Assembly: GCF_030291075.1 (NCBI RefSeq)
Contig: NZ_CP127407.1
Span: 2,912,001-2,976,000 of the forward strand
DNA length: 64,000 bases
Reading direction: 5' to 3'
Source of the DNA: Stenotrophomonas sp. 57
GTDB lineage: Bacteria; Pseudomonadota; Gammaproteobacteria; Xanthomonadales; Xanthomonadaceae
Shown here: positions 45,276 through 54,928 of the stretch, one piece after another
Position numbering within the stretch: position 1 is the first letter of the stretch
Layout of the letters: the number at the start of each line of letters is the position of its first letter
Position numbers and translations under genes: made by a program
The notes under the pieces: generated by a model
The model's input: only the letters and a program-made list of their open reading frames with translations
The model's database searches: none
Told to the model about the DNA's origin: nothing

Positions 45276-46619
45276 TCAGGCGCGGATATGACGGATACGC
45301 TCGCGCCACTGGCGCGCGTTGGCGATGATGCCCGGCAGGTCCATGCCGACCAGCTCGCGCTGCACCAGCTTCGGCTTGCCGGCAATCCAGACATCGCTGA
45401 CCTGCTGGCGGCCGGTGGCATACACCAGCTGCGACAGCACGTTGTGCAGCGGCTGGGTTTCCAGCGCCGACAGGTCGACGCAGACCAGGTCGGCCTGCTT
45501 GCCGACCTCGATCGAACCGATGCGGTCACCGAAGCCCAGCGCGCGGGCGCCGCCCAGCGTGGAGGCACGCAGCGTGGTGGCTGCATCCAGCGCGGTGGCG
45601 TCGTCGGCCACGGCCTTGGCCAGGATGGCCGCCGTGCGGTTCTCGCTGAACATGTCTAGGTCGTTGTTGCTGGCGCAGCCGTCGGTGCCGATCGCCAGGT
45701 TCACGCCTGCGCGCTGCAGGGCGCAGGCCGGGCAGAAACCGGAGGCCAGCTTCAGGTTCGATTCCGGGCAGTGCACCACGCTGACGCCACGTTCGGCGCA
45801 CAGGTGGATTTCCGCGTCGGTCAGCTGGGTCATGTGCACCGCGATCAGGCGGTCGTTGACCAGGCCGAGGCGATCCAGCCGCGCCAGCGGGCGCTGGCCG
45901 TGCAGCTTGATCGAATCGTTGATTTCCTGCGCGGTCTCGTGGGTGTGCAGGTGCACCTGCATGTCGAGCTGGTCGGACAGCATCCGCACCCGCTCGAAAT
46001 TGGCATCGTTGACCGTGTACGGTGCGTGCGGCGCGAACGCGGTGCCGATCAGCGGATCGGTGCGCCACTGGTCGTGCAGTTCACCGGCCTTGGCGAAATA
46101 CTCGTCGTCGGTCTTGGCCCAGGCGGTGGGAAAATCGATGATGACCGCGCCAACCAGCGCGCGGAAACCGTGCTTCTTGTAGACCGCGGCCTGCACGTCG
46201 CCGAAGAAGTAGTTCTCGTTGGCGCAGGTGGTGCCGCCGCGCAGCATCTCGGCGATGGCCAGAGTGGTGCCGTCGGCAACGAATTCGGGGCCGATTACCG
46301 CTGCTTCCACCGGCCAGATGTGCTGCTGCAGCCAGGTCATCAGCGGCAGGTCGTCGGCGACGCCGCGCAGCAGGGTCATCGGGTTGTGCGTGTGCGCGTT
46401 GACCAGGCCCGGCATCAGCGCGGCCTCGGGGCGGCTGACCACCTGTGCGGCACGGAAGCGCGCACGCGCCTCGGCACGCGGCAGGATCGCGATGATCTCG
46501 CTGCCACGCACGGCCACGGCATGGTCTTCCAGCACCACCGCATGCGGCTCGATCGGAACGACGTAACCGGCTTCGATGAGCAGGTCGCAGGCTTCGGGGA
46601 GGTGCGGGCTATCGCTCAT
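45276..46619 (-). CDS. mtaD: 5-methylthioadenosine/S-adenosylhomocysteine deaminase (TRZ/ATZ family)
   Basis: A 447-residue amidohydrolase. Metal ligands: [16 protein letters not shown] (HxH), HTHETAQE and the Asp in [12 protein letters not shown]. It deaminates methylthioadenosine and S-adenosylhomocysteine. S-adenosylhomocysteine is the by-product of UbiG just downstream, which fits the operon. The exact substrate is inferred from family and context. Confidence 0.88.
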   Translation of the reverse strand: MSDSPHLPEACDLLIEAGYVVPIEPHAVVLEDHAVAVRGSEIIAILPRAEARARFRAAQVVSRPEAALMPGLVNAHTHNPMTLLRGVADDLPLMTWLQQHIWPVEAAVIGPEFVADGTTLAIAEMLRGGTTCANENYFFGDVQAAVYKKHGFRALVGAVIIDFPTAWAKTDDEYFAKAGELHDQWRTDPLIGTAFAPHAPYTVNDANFERVRMLSDQLDMQVHLHTHETAQEINDSIKLHGQRPLARLDRLGLVNDRLIAVHMTQLTDAEIHLCAERGVSVVHCPESNLKLASGFCPACALQRAGVNLAIGTDGCASNNDLDMFSENRTAAILAKAVADDATALDAATTLRASTLGGARALGFGDRIGSIEVGKQADLVCVDLSALETQPLHNVLSQLVYATGRQQVSDVWIAGKPKLVQRELVGMDLPGIIANARQWRERIRHIRA

Positions 46620-46671
46620 GCGGGCTCACTGGCTGGGGGGCGGCCTGATGGGAGGCGCCTGACGGGAGGCG

Positions 46672-46772
46672 GTAGCGCCGGGCCGTGCCCGGCGGCTGTC
46701 CGTTGCGGCGTCATGGACGCCGGCAACGGGTTCCGGGTTATGCCCGGAAAGCCGAGCATGGCTCGGCTCTAC
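46672..46772. repeat. GTAG palindromic elements
   Basis: GTAGCGCCGGGCCGTGCCCG at 46672 and a reversed GCCGAGCATGGCTCGGCTC-TAC at 46751-46772, between mtaD and efp on the same strand. Confidence 0.75.
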
Positions 46773-46798
46773 AGTATGGTCGGCCTGCGGCCGGAACC

Positions 46799-47365
46799 TT
46801 ACTTGACGCGTGCGGAGTATTCGCCCGAACGGGTATCGACGCGGATCACTTCGTCCTGGTTGACGAACAGCGGCACGCGGACCACGGCGCCGGTTTCCAG
46901 GGTGGCCGGCTTGCCGCCGCCGCCCGAGGTGTCGCCACGGACGCCCGGATCGGTTTCAGTGATCTTCAGTTCGACGAAGTTCGGCGGCTGCACGAAGATC
47001 GGCTCACCGTTCCACAGGGTGACCACGCAGGACTCTTCGCCCTTCAGCCACTTCTCGGCGCCGCCCATGCCGGCCTTGGTGGCCTGGACCTGCTCGAAGG
47101 ATTCCGGGTCCATGAAGTGCCAGTACTCGCCATCGCTGTACATGAAGTTCATGTCGGTATCGACGACGTCGGCTGCATCCAGCGAGTCGGTCGACTTCAT
47201 GGTCACTTCCTGGGTGCGGCCGTCCTTGATCAGGCGGTACTTCACGCGGGTGAAGGCCTGGCCCTTGCCCGGCTTGACGTATTCGGTGTCGATGATGACG
47301 GCCGGTTGGTTGTTGACCAGGATCTTCATCCCGTTCTTGACGTCGTTCATGCCGTAGCTGGCCAT
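46799..47365 (-). CDS. efp: Elongation factor P
   Basis: A 188-residue three-domain factor that relieves ribosome stalling at polyproline. The modification site is KPGKGQAF with Lys34 at the loop tip, the beta-lysylation target of the EpmA/EpmB system. The ATG at 47365 gives the usual N-terminus. It is divergent from epmB with 96 bases between the two starts. Confidence 0.96.
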   Translation of the reverse strand: MASYGMNDVKNGMKILVNNQPAVIIDTEYVKPGKGQAFTRVKYRLIKDGRTQEVTMKSTDSLDAADVVDTDMNFMYSDGEYWHFMDPESFEQVQATKAGMGGAEKWLKGEESCVVTLWNGEPIFVQPPNFVELKITETDPGVRGDTSGGGGKPATLETGAVVRVPLFVNQDEVIRVDTRSGEYSARVK

Positions 47366-47461
47366 GCGTAAACTCCTGAGTGGCAAAAACGCCGCGGGTG
47401 CGGCGAGCCGTTAGAATGGAAAGCCCACCGGATGCCGGTGGGCGACTGTTTTTCTGCCCCC

Positions 47462-48502
47462 ATGATAACCGCAGGCCCCCTCTCCATGCAGCTTTCCGCC
47501 TTCCCCCGGCCCCAGTCGCCAGGCGCGCCCGCGCGCTGGCAGCAGCTCTGGCGCCAGGCGCTGCGCGACCCGCAGGCCCTGCTGGTCCGGCTGCAGCTGG
47601 ACCCGGCCGCGCTGGGCGTCTCGGAGGCGGCCGTGGCCCAGTTCGCGCTGCGCGTGCCGGAGGGCTTCGTGGCACGCATGCGCAAGGGTGATCCGGCCGA
47701 TCCGCTGCTGCGGCAGGTACTGCCGATCGACGAGGAAATGCGGCCTGCGCCCGGGTTCAGCTTCGATGCGGTGGGCGATGGCGCGGCCAAGAAGGCCACC
47801 GGCGTCATCCAGAAGTACCGCGGCCGCGCCCTGCTGGTCGCCACCGGCAGCTGCGCGATCAACTGCCGCTACTGCTTCCGCCGCCACTTCGACTATGGCG
47901 CGGAAAACGCCGCCAAGGGCGGCTGGCAGGAGGCCGTAGCCGCCATCGCCGCCGACCCGGACATCGACGAGTTGATCCTGTCCGGCGGTGACCCGCTGTC
48001 GCTGGCCACGCACAAGCTGGCCGAGCTGACCGACGCCCTGCGCGCGATCCCGCATATCCGCCGCCTGCGCATCCATACCCGTCTGCCGATCGTGCTGCCG
48101 GAGCGCGTGGACGAGGAACTACTGGCCTGGCTGGGCAGCCTGCCGTGGCCGCTGGCGATCGTGGTCCACGCCAACCATGCCAATGAATTCGATGCCAGCG
48201 TGGACGCGGCGATGGCGCGCCTGCGCGGCACCGGCGTCCAGCTGCTGAACCAGGCGGTGCTGCTGCGCGGGGTCAACGACAGCGTGCAGGCGCTGCAGGA
48301 CCTGAGCGAGCGCAGCTTCGCCGCCGGCGTGCTGCCCTACTACCTGCACCAGCTGGACCGGGTCGAAGGCGTGGCCCACTTCGAAGTGGATGATGCCCAG
48401 GCCAAGGCCCTGGTTGCCGGGTTGACCGCGCGCCTGTCCGGTTACCTGGTTCCCAAGCTGGTGCGCGAACTGCCGGGCGACCCGAGCAAGCGGCCGCTGT
48501 AA
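47462..48502 (+). CDS. epmB: EF-P beta-lysylation protein EpmB (lysine 2,3-aminomutase-like)
   Basis: A radical-SAM enzyme of 346 residues that turns lysine into beta-lysine for attachment to EF-P Lys34. The cluster motif is CAINCRYCFRRHF (CxxxCxxC), with LILSGGDPLS after it, and a C-terminal PLP region. The start could be ATG 47462 or 47486; I list the longer. epmA is not in this window. Confidence 0.92.
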   Translation: MITAGPLSMQLSAFPRPQSPGAPARWQQLWRQALRDPQALLVRLQLDPAALGVSEAAVAQFALRVPEGFVARMRKGDPADPLLRQVLPIDEEMRPAPGFSFDAVGDGAAKKATGVIQKYRGRALLVATGSCAINCRYCFRRHFDYGAENAAKGGWQEAVAAIAADPDIDELILSGGDPLSLATHKLAELTDALRAIPHIRRLRIHTRLPIVLPERVDEELLAWLGSLPWPLAIVVHANHANEFDASVDAAMARLRGTGVQLLNQAVLLRGVNDSVQALQDLSERSFAAGVLPYYLHQLDRVEGVAHFEVDDAQAKALVAGLTARLSGYLVPKLVRELPGDPSKRPL

Positions 48503-48515
48503 TCCGGGGGCGGGG

Positions 48516-50642
48516 TCAGAGCCCCGACTCGATCATCCGTACCACTTCAGTAGCGGTGACCGGGTGGCTCAGCCAGTAGCCCTGCCCCAGATCGCAGCCA
48601 CGCTGCGCCAGCAGCTCGAACTGCGCCTGCTGCTCGATGCCCTCGGCCACCACCGTGATGCCCAGCGCGTGGGCCATGGCGATGATCGCCGTGGTCAGCG
48701 CCAGATCGTCGGGATCACGCTGCATGTCGGCCACGAAACTCTTGTCGATCTTGACCCCGTCCACGGGCACCTGGCGGAGGTGGCTGAGGCCGGAGAAACC
48801 GGTGCCGAAATCATCCAGCCACACTTTCACGCCGGTGCGGTGCAGCTTGTCCAGCAGCTGCGCGGCGACCATTTCGTCACCTATCACTGCGGTCTCGGTC
48901 AGCTCCAGGTGCAGGCGCGACGCTGGCAGCGCGGATTCATGCAGGCATTGCGCGACCAGCGCCGGCAGCTCGCCGCCGCGCAGCTGTCGCGGCGATACAT
49001 TGACCGACACGAACAGATCATCACCGGCCGCGCCGCGCGGCCACTGCGAGGCCTCCATGCAGGCCGCACGCAGCACCTTCGGGCCGATGATCTCGATCAG
49101 CCCGCTCTGCTCGGCCACTTCGATGAAGACCGACGGCGGGATCGTTCCCAGCGTCGGATGCTGCCAGCGCAGCAGCACTTCCACGCCGACCATGCGGCGG
49201 TCGCGCATGCGGAAGATCGGCTGGTAGGCCAGCCGCAGCTCGCCGCGCTCCCAGGCCCCGCGCAGCTCCTGTTCCATGTGCACGCGGCGCTCGACCGCAT
49301 GGTCCATCGCCCGGCTGTAGTAGCGGTAGCAGTTCTTGCCGGCCATCTTCGCCTGGTACATCGCGATGTCGCCGTTCTTCAGCAGCGTGGTCGCATCGGC
49401 GGCATCGTCGGGGAACAGGGTCACGCCGATCGAGGTACCCAGGAACAGCTCCCTGCCCTGCACCACCAATGGCTTGCCCAGCTCGCGCACCAGCACTTCG
49501 GCCAGTAGCCGTGCGTTGGCAGCCACATCGCCGTCGCCGACCAGGATCACGAATTCGTCGCCGCCGAAGCGCGCCAGCAGGGTCTCGTCACCGCCCGCTT
49601 CCTTGACCGCGCGGCCGATGCGCTGTGCGAACTGCAGCAGCGCCTCATCGCCGGCTTCATGGCCGAGCGTGTCGTTGACCCGCTTGAAATCGTCGATGTC
49701 GGCGAACAGCAGGCCCAATCGATGGTTGGCGGCGCGTGCGGCCATCAACCGATGATCCAGCGCTTCGCGGAAGGCCAGCCGGTTGGTCAGCCCGGTCAAT
49801 GCATCGGTGTAGGCCATGTGCCGCACTTCACGGTCGTGGCGGGCGATCGCATCGCGCATGCGGGCGAAGCCGCGCACCAGCTCACCCACTTCGTCGTCAC
49901 GGGTGTTCTCGGTCAGCGGGGTCTGGTAGTCCCCCGCCTCGATGCGGCGCGCGGCCACGGCGAGATCGCGGATCGGCGCGACCAGCGTGCGCTGCACGTA
50001 CAGGATCACCACCACGCCGATCACCACCAGCAAGCCCAGCATCAGCAGCAACCATCCCAGGTGCCGGCTGCCGACCAGCTGCAGGCGCTCGCCAAGGGTC
50101 GCATTGGCCGCCTGTTCGCGTTGTTGCACCTCGTCCAGCGCCATGCCCACGCGGACGCCGCCGATGCGCTGGTTGCCGACCCTGATCGGCATCGTGTTGT
50201 CCAGCACCTTCGGCGATTCCTGTACCAGCAACGCCTGCGCCGCCGCCGCCCTGGGCGCCAGCGGATCGGCCATCGGCTGGCCGAATCCGGAGACCTCGAC
50301 CGAACCGTCGTGCACCAGCCGGCCGCGCTCGTCGAACACCAGTACATAGCGCACCACCGGCTGTCGGGCCGTACTGCGCACCAGTACGCCGACCTGGTCC
50401 AGGTCGCGGTAATACAGCGGGTTGGCCAGCGCATCGGACAACTCGCGCGCCATCGCCTCGCCGCGGCTGCGCACGCTGCGATCGAACAGTTCATGGATGA
50501 CGCCACCGCTGAGGGTGCGCACCTCGCTCTGCATCGCCGCCTGGCGCCCCAGCAGCACTGCCAGGATCGCGACCACAACGAGCATTGCTCCGCCCATCGC
50601 CAGCAGGAACCGGGCCTGCATCCCCGAGCCGAGCCACTTCAT
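48516..50642 (-). CDS. Membrane GGDEF/EAL cyclic di-GMP signalling protein
   Basis: A 708-residue protein: membrane segment (about residues 10-28), a periplasmic sensor region to about 190, a second membrane segment, a HAMP domain (VQRTLVAPIRDLAVAARRIE), a GGDEF domain with intact RFGGDEFVIL, and an EAL domain. The EAL signature reads EVL in VGVEVLLRWQHP; LELTETAV, WLDDFGTGFSGLSHLR and KIDKSFV keep the metal and catalytic residues. Both activities are thus possible. Its start overlaps the PhnD-like gene by 4 bases. Confidence 0.92.
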   Translation of the reverse strand: MKWLGSGMQARFLLAMGGAMLVVVAILAVLLGRQAAMQSEVRTLSGGVIHELFDRSVRSRGEAMARELSDALANPLYYRDLDQVGVLVRSTARQPVVRYVLVFDERGRLVHDGSVEVSGFGQPMADPLAPRAAAAQALLVQESPKVLDNTMPIRVGNQRIGGVRVGMALDEVQQREQAANATLGERLQLVGSRHLGWLLLMLGLLVVIGVVVILYVQRTLVAPIRDLAVAARRIEAGDYQTPLTENTRDDEVGELVRGFARMRDAIARHDREVRHMAYTDALTGLTNRLAFREALDHRLMAARAANHRLGLLFADIDDFKRVNDTLGHEAGDEALLQFAQRIGRAVKEAGGDETLLARFGGDEFVILVGDGDVAANARLLAEVLVRELGKPLVVQGRELFLGTSIGVTLFPDDAADATTLLKNGDIAMYQAKMAGKNCYRYYSRAMDHAVERRVHMEQELRGAWERGELRLAYQPIFRMRDRRMVGVEVLLRWQHPTLGTIPPSVFIEVAEQSGLIEIIGPKVLRAACMEASQWPRGAAGDDLFVSVNVSPRQLRGGELPALVAQCLHESALPASRLHLELTETAVIGDEMVAAQLLDKLHRTGVKVWLDDFGTGFSGLSHLRQVPVDGVKIDKSFVADMQRDPDDLALTTAIIAMAHALGITVVAEGIEQQAQFELLAQRGCDLGQGYWLSHPVTATEVVRMIESGL

Positions 50643-51571
50643 TCCACTTCCATCCGCACGCGCGTCAATCCTTGTTTCAATTCATCCAACCGCTGCTGCG
50701 CATGCGCATCGACACGGTGGAAACCGGAAGTGCCAAAAAAACGATGCAACGCGCCCTGTGCCTGCGGGTCGCTGGCCGCCTGCAGCAGGACATCCTGCAG
50801 GCGATCACGCACCCGGGCATCGAGGTCGGCGCGGACCACCTCCACTGCTCGTGGATACGGCTCGGTGCGCAGCAGTTCGCGGAAATCACGCCGGAACGCG
50901 GCCGGCACCCGCCGCTCGTCGTTCCAGTCCACGCTGCTCACCGCCCCCACATCCACCATCCCCTTGTGCACGTACGTGGCGATGTTCAACTCGCTGCGCG
51001 CGAACACATATCCCACGCTGTCGCGTCCTGGCACGTCCCAGACCCCGGCCAGGATCTGCGGCGACAGGCCATGTTCCAGCAGGGTCATCACCGGCACCAG
51101 GTAGGCACTGGTGGAGGCGGTGTTCTGCAGCGCCAGGCGGTGGCCCCGCAGCTCCTGCATCCGCTGGATCGGGCTGTCGCGCCGCACGAAGAACACCGTC
51201 TGGTACTCACGCACCCCGTTGCGCTCGGTCAGCAGCAATGGCCGTGCGCCGCTGCGCTGGCCCAGCGCCACCGCCGTGCCGGAGGTTTCCGTGACCCAGT
51301 CGACCCGCCCCCGCCGCAGATAGCTGGCCATCTGCTGCGGATCGCGTGCCATCAGGATCCTCCCCTCCTTGATGCCAACGTCGTGCATGCGCGCCACTAC
51401 ATAGTCCAGCAACGGCTGCAGCTGCTCGTAATGGGCCTTGGGATCATCGCTGATCCGGCCCAGCACCAGCACTTGGTCCGGTGCTGCACGCACCGTTCCG
51501 GCGAGCAGGACCATGGCCAGGCTCAGCAGTCCCCCCTGCATTGCCTTTCGCAGACCCGACACAGATGTCAT
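50639..51571 (-). CDS. PhnD-like periplasmic substrate-binding protein
   Basis: A 310-residue exported binding protein: signal peptide (GGLLSLAMVLLAGTVRAA), then ISDDPKAHYEQLQPLLDYV, the family's STSAYLVP motif and DVGAVSSVDW. Related proteins bind phosphite or phosphonates for ABC import, but no permease or ATPase is near. Overlap with the GGDEF/EAL gene suggests it serves as a periplasmic ligand sensor for that protein. ATG at 51571; the longer open frame reaches into trmJ. Confidence 0.82.
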   Translation of the reverse strand: MTSVSGLRKAMQGGLLSLAMVLLAGTVRAAPDQVLVLGRISDDPKAHYEQLQPLLDYVVARMHDVGIKEGRILMARDPQQMASYLRRGRVDWVTETSGTAVALGQRSGARPLLLTERNGVREYQTVFFVRRDSPIQRMQELRGHRLALQNTASTSAYLVPVMTLLEHGLSPQILAGVWDVPGRDSVGYVFARSELNIATYVHKGMVDVGAVSSVDWNDERRVPAAFRRDFRELLRTEPYPRAVEVVRADLDARVRDRLQDVLLQAASDPQAQGALHRFFGTSGFHRVDAHAQQRLDELKQGLTRVRMEVE

Positions 51572-51617
51572 TCCCCCTGGGTATCCGGACAGACTACCCG
51601 AAAAAATGAGACCGTCG

Positions 51618-52388
51618 TCAGCTGTCCTTGTTGCCCGCCTGGGCCAGCCGCGCCATGCGCAGGGTGTCGGCGAGGATGCCGCGCAGCAGGCGCACTTCCT
51701 GCTCGCTCGGTTCGCTGCGCAGGAACAGGCGGCGCAGCTTGCGCATCGCCGATTCCGGCGCGCGGCCCTTGTGGAAATCGATCTCGTCCAGGGTGTCGCC
51801 AAGCTGGGCGAAGAAGCTTTCCATCTGCTCATGACTGGCCGCCTGCTCGCGGAAGCCCGGCTCGGCCTCGCCCGCCGGCTGCGCACCCAGCAACTGCATG
51901 CGCGTTTCATAGGCCAGCACCTGCACGGCGGCCGCCAGGTTGAGCGAGCTGAACGCCGGGTCTGACGGGATATGCACCGCCGCATGGCAGAGCTGCAGTT
52001 CCTCGTTGGTCAGCCCGGTGCGCTCGCGCCCGAACACCAGCGCCACCTCGGCCCCCTCACCGGCCTTGGCCACTGCACGGGCCGCGGCATCGGCCGGCAG
52101 GTACTCCTCCAGCTGGACGCGGCGGGCACGGGCGGTGCAGCCCAGCACCAGGCGGCAATCGGCCACGGCCTCGGCCAGGGTCGCCACCACCGGGGCGTCC
52201 CCCAGCACGTCTTCGGCACCGGCCGAGCGGCGGAAGGCCTCCTCGTCCAGCGGTCTTTCGGGGGCGACCAGCACCAGGCGGGCCAGGCCCATGGTCTTCA
52301 GGGCACGGGCGGCGGCCCCCATGTTGCCGGGGTGCTGGGTACCGACCAGGACGAATCGGAGGCGGGTGGCGGCGGGAAACTGGGACAT
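51618..52388 (-). CDS. trmJ: tRNA (cytidine/uridine-32-2'-O)-methyltransferase TrmJ
   Basis: A 256-residue SPOUT methyltransferase for ribose methylation at tRNA position 32. FVLVGTQHPGNMGAAARALK at the start, ALVFGRERTGLTNEEL and SSLNLAAAVQVLAYE are the SPOUT knot motifs. A C-terminal helical extension follows. The ATG at 52388 fits the family. It is divergent from suhB, a pairing common in gammaproteobacteria. Confidence 0.93.
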   Translation of the reverse strand: MSQFPAATRLRFVLVGTQHPGNMGAAARALKTMGLARLVLVAPERPLDEEAFRRSAGAEDVLGDAPVVATLAEAVADCRLVLGCTARARRVQLEEYLPADAAARAVAKAGEGAEVALVFGRERTGLTNEELQLCHAAVHIPSDPAFSSLNLAAAVQVLAYETRMQLLGAQPAGEAEPGFREQAASHEQMESFFAQLGDTLDEIDFHKGRAPESAMRKLRRLFLRSEPSEQEVRLLRGILADTLRMARLAQAGNKDS

Positions 52389-52508
52389 GAACAGGGAAAA
52401 GGTCGAGCTGGACGATGACCAATGGTAAACTGTGCGGCCGGCCACTGCGCCGGACCCGCTCTTTTCCCCCGCCAGTCCATCTCTTCTGCCTTTCCGGGAG
52501 CCCACGCC

Positions 52509-53336
52509 ATGCAGAAACCCGCCGTCACCGTCATGGTCAAGGCCGCCCGCCTCGCCGGCAACGTCCTGTTGCGCAACATCAACAAGCTCGAGGCACTGAA
52601 CGTGGTGCAGAAGGGCCGGATGGACTACGCCAGCGAAGTGGATGCGGACGCGGAAAAGGTCATCGTCAAGGAACTCAAGCGCGCCTACCCGGACTACGGC
52701 ATCTTCGGTGAAGAAGGTGGTGTGCAGGGCGAGCGTCGCCAGATGTGGGTCATCGATCCCCTGGACGGCACCAGCAACTACCTGCGCGGCGTGCCGCACT
52801 ACTGCGTGTCGATCGCCCTGGTCGAGAACGGCGAGCCGACCGATGCGGTCATCTTCGACCCGCTGCGCAATGAGCTGTTCACCGCCAGCCGTGGCGCCGG
52901 CGCCGTGCTGAACGACCGCCGCATCCGCGTGGCCGACCGCAAGGATCTGGATGGCACGATGATCCACACCGGTTTCGCCCCGCGCGAACGCAGCCGCGCC
53001 AGCGCCCAGCTGAAGGCAGTCGACGCCCTGCTGGTGCACGGCGAGGACATCCGTCGCACCGGTTCGGCCGCGCTGGACCTGGCCTACGTGGCCTGCGGCC
53101 GTGCCGATGCATACTTCGAAGCCGGCGTGAAGGCGTGGGACATCGCCGCCGGCCTGCTGCTGGTCCGCGAAGCGGGCGGCAAGGTCTGCGACTTCAAGGG
53201 CGCGACCCTGGGCCGCATGGACAACCGCGGCCCGGAGACCCATCAGATTGTGGCCGGCAACCTGAAGGTGGCCGAGTCGCTGCAGAAGGTGCTGGTGAAC
53301 ACCGGCTACGCGGCGGAGTTCGACGCGAAGTTCTGA
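52509..53336 (+). CDS. suhB: Inositol monophosphatase family protein SuhB
   Basis: A 275-residue phosphatase and antitermination factor for rRNA transcription in E. coli. Metal motifs: [23 protein letters not shown], and the late [21 protein letters not shown] at 52509 gives the standard N-terminus [15 protein letters not shown] terminator follows at once. Confidence 0.94.
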   Translation: MQKPAVTVMVKAARLAGNVLLRNINKLEALNVVQKGRMDYASEVDADAEKVIVKELKRAYPDYGIFGEEGGVQGERRQMWVIDPLDGTSNYLRGVPHYCVSIALVENGEPTDAVIFDPLRNELFTASRGAGAVLNDRRIRVADRKDLDGTMIHTGFAPRERSRASAQLKAVDALLVHGEDIRRTGSAALDLAYVACGRADAYFEAGVKAWDIAAGLLLVREAGGKVCDFKGATLGRMDNRGPETHQIVAGNLKVAESLQKVLVNTGYAAEFDAKF

Positions 53337-53362
53337 GATTCCGTGTAAAGCGGTTCATGGGG

Positions 53363-53387
53363 ACGGCACCTGCGAAGGTGCCGTTTT
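53363..53387 (+). terminator. Terminator of suhB
   Basis: ACGGCACC-TGCGAA-GGTGCCGT followed by TTT, 26 bases after the suhB stop. Confidence 0.85.
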
Positions 53388-53409
53388 CGTATCCGCGGTG
53401 ATCGTGCTT

Positions 53410-53585
53410 GTCACTTTCTTTGCTCGTGCAAAGAAAGTAACCAAAGAAACACGCCGCCAGGGCGCGAGCCGTACCCTGCGCTCCTCGGTCCGTCGAGGGA
53501 CGGTGCGGGAACTCGCTGCGCTCAGACACCCGCACCTCTTCGCCCTCGCCGGACCTGCGGTGCTCGGCTCGCTCAAGGCGGGTCC
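53410..53585 (+). repeat. Long intergenic repeat, copy 2
   Basis: It opens with CTTGTCACTTTCTTTGCTCG then TGCAAAGAAAGTAACC (a hairpin), AAAGAAACACGCCG, GCGAGCCGTACCCTGCGCTC, GGGAACTCGCTGCGCTCAGA, CACCTCTTCGCCC and TGCGGTGCTCGGCTCGCTCA followed by AGGCGG. Same block order as copies 1 and 3. Confidence 0.85.
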
Positions 53586-53612
53586 CAAGGTCAAATGCCA
53601 CAGCTGCACCCA

Positions 53613-53635
53613 GTAGATCCACGCCACGTGTGGAT
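53613..53635. repeat. Short GTAG element in the centre of the inverted repeats
   Basis: GTAGATCCACGCCACGTGTG followed by GAT, the short subfamily also at 7745 and 9356. Three TTGATC units follow at 53640-53657. Confidence 0.75.
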
Positions 53636-53662
53636 GCTGTTGATCTTGATCTTGATCTTCCA

Positions 53663-53860
53663 GTCCGCCTTGAGCGAGCCGAGCATCGCAGGGGAATCAG
53701 GGGCGAAGAGGCGCCGGTGTCTGAGCGCAGCGAGTTCGGCGCCTTCCCCTGATTCACCGAGAAGCGCAGGGTACCGGCGCGTAGCGACGGCTCGCGGCCG
53801 GCGGAGCGTTTCTTTGGTTACTTTCTTTGCGCGCAAAGAAAGTGACACCCCTCCGCGGTC
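53663..53860 (-). repeat. Long intergenic repeat, copy 3 (inverted relative to copy 2)
   Basis: Reverse complement of the same blocks: CCGCCTTGAGCGAGCCGAGC first, then GAATCAGGGGCGAAGAGGCG, GAGCGCAGCGAGTT, CCCCTGATTCACCGAG, CGGCTCGC, GTTTCTTTGGTTACTTTCTT, TGCGCGCAAAGAAAGTGACA and CCGCGGTCGCGG. With copy 2 it makes a 450-base inverted pair. Confidence 0.85.
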
Positions 53861-53909
53861 GCGGAAATGATCCTAGGCATCGCCTGGCGCCACCAATGCG
53901 TGCGCGCAC

Positions 53910-53942
53910 AAACAAAAACGCCCGGCGCGCGGCCAGGCGTTC
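53910..53942 (-). terminator. Terminator of htpX
   Basis: On the minus strand AACGCCTGG, a GC loop, CCGGGCGTT and a T-rich tail, starting 27 bases after the htpX stop. Confidence 0.7.
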
Positions 53943-53968
53943 CTGCACTACCGTGGAGGCACGGAGGC

Positions 53969-54835
53969 TTACGCCACCGTCGAAGCCCGCAGCGCGGCGA
54001 TGCGCTCTTCCAGCGGCGGGTGGCTCATGAACAGCTTCTTCGCCGTCGAACCGGCAATACCGAACGCGGCGATCTGGGTCGGCAGTGTGCTCTGGCCGTG
54101 GTTCAACTGCAGGCGCTCCAGCGCGGCGATCATCTTCTGGCGGCCAGCCAGCGAGGCACCGCCTGCATCGGCGCGGAACTCGCGGTGGCGCGAGAACCAC
54201 ATCGAGATCATGGTGGCGAACAGGCCGAACACCATCTCCAGCACGAACACGATGATGTAGTAGGCGAAGCCACGGCCGCCGCCTTCGCGGTTGCCCGACA
54301 GCGCGCTGTCGATGATGCCGCCCACCACGCGCGCCAGCACGATCACGAAGGTGTTCAGCACACCCTGCAGCAGCGCCATGGTAATCATGTCACCGTTGGC
54401 GACGTGGGCGATCTCGTGGCCCAGCACCGCTTCGGCCTCGTCCTCGCTCATGTTGTGCAGCAGGCCGGTGGACACCGCGACAAGCGCGTTGTTGCGGTTG
54501 GCGCCGGTGGCGAAGGCATTGATCTCCGGGCCCTCGTACACAGCCACTTCGGGCATGCCGATGCCGGCCGCCTTGGCCTGGCGCTCGACGGTGGCCAGCA
54601 ACCAGCGTTCGGTCTGGTTGCGCGGCTCGGTGATCACCACCGCACCGGTGGAGCGCTTGGCCATCCACTTGGACAGCAGCAGCGAGATCAGGGAGCCACC
54701 AAAGCCAAAGATCGCGGCCATGACCAGCAGGCCACTCATCTGGTTCGAACTGACCCCCAGCAACGACATCACGATGCTGGCGAGGATCAGGACCGCGAAG
54801 TTGGTCGCCAGGAACAGGGCAATGCGGGTAAACAT
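53969..54835 (-). CDS. htpX: Protease HtpX
   Basis: A 288-residue M48 membrane metalloprotease that degrades misfolded membrane proteins. Two N-terminal membrane segments, the zinc motif HEIAH, two further membrane segments, and the third ligand Glu in [15 protein letters not shown]. Often induced by envelope stress. Divergent from gluQ with a perfect 14-base palindrome between. Confidence 0.95.
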   Translation of the reverse strand: MFTRIALFLATNFAVLILASIVMSLLGVSSNQMSGLLVMAAIFGFGGSLISLLLSKWMAKRSTGAVVITEPRNQTERWLLATVERQAKAAGIGMPEVAVYEGPEINAFATGANRNNALVAVSTGLLHNMSEDEAEAVLGHEIAHVANGDMITMALLQGVLNTFVIVLARVVGGIIDSALSGNREGGGRGFAYYIIVFVLEMVFGLFATMISMWFSRHREFRADAGGASLAGRQKMIAALERLQLNHGQSTLPTQIAAFGIAGSTAKKLFMSHPPLEERIAALRASTVA

Positions 54836-54887
54836 GGGAAAATCCGGCTCGGAAGGGGTCGATACCGGTCAATTTGCGGTGTGGTCA

Positions 54888-54901
54888 GCTTGAATTCAAG
54901 C
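54888..54901. promoter_or_regulatory. Palindrome in the htpX/gluQ divergent region
   Basis: GCTTGAATTCAAGC is a perfect 14-base palindrome, 53 bases before htpX and 28 before gluQ. Its size and place suit an operator; the regulator is unknown. Confidence 0.4.
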
Positions 54902-54928
54902 GCCAACCTGACCGACGATTCAGCCAGC

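Larger units (their letters stand above)
53337..53968. other. Gene-free repeat region between suhB and htpX
   Basis: A 632-base convergent gap. It holds the suhB terminator, two inverted copies of the long intergenic repeat around a centre with a GTAG element and three TTGATC units, and the htpX terminator. Small open frames here read KVTKET, SLKA and similar, which are translations of the repeat, not genes. Confidence 0.8.

Noticed and set aside
53410..53860. Insertion sequence with terminal inverted repeats
   Set aside because: The copies are inverted, but there is no transposase gene between them and no target duplication was seen.
53398..53870. Small open frames containing KVTKET and SLKA-type strings
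   Set aside because: Such frames come from the inverted intergenic repeat and appear on both strands; no ribosome site or conserved protein.
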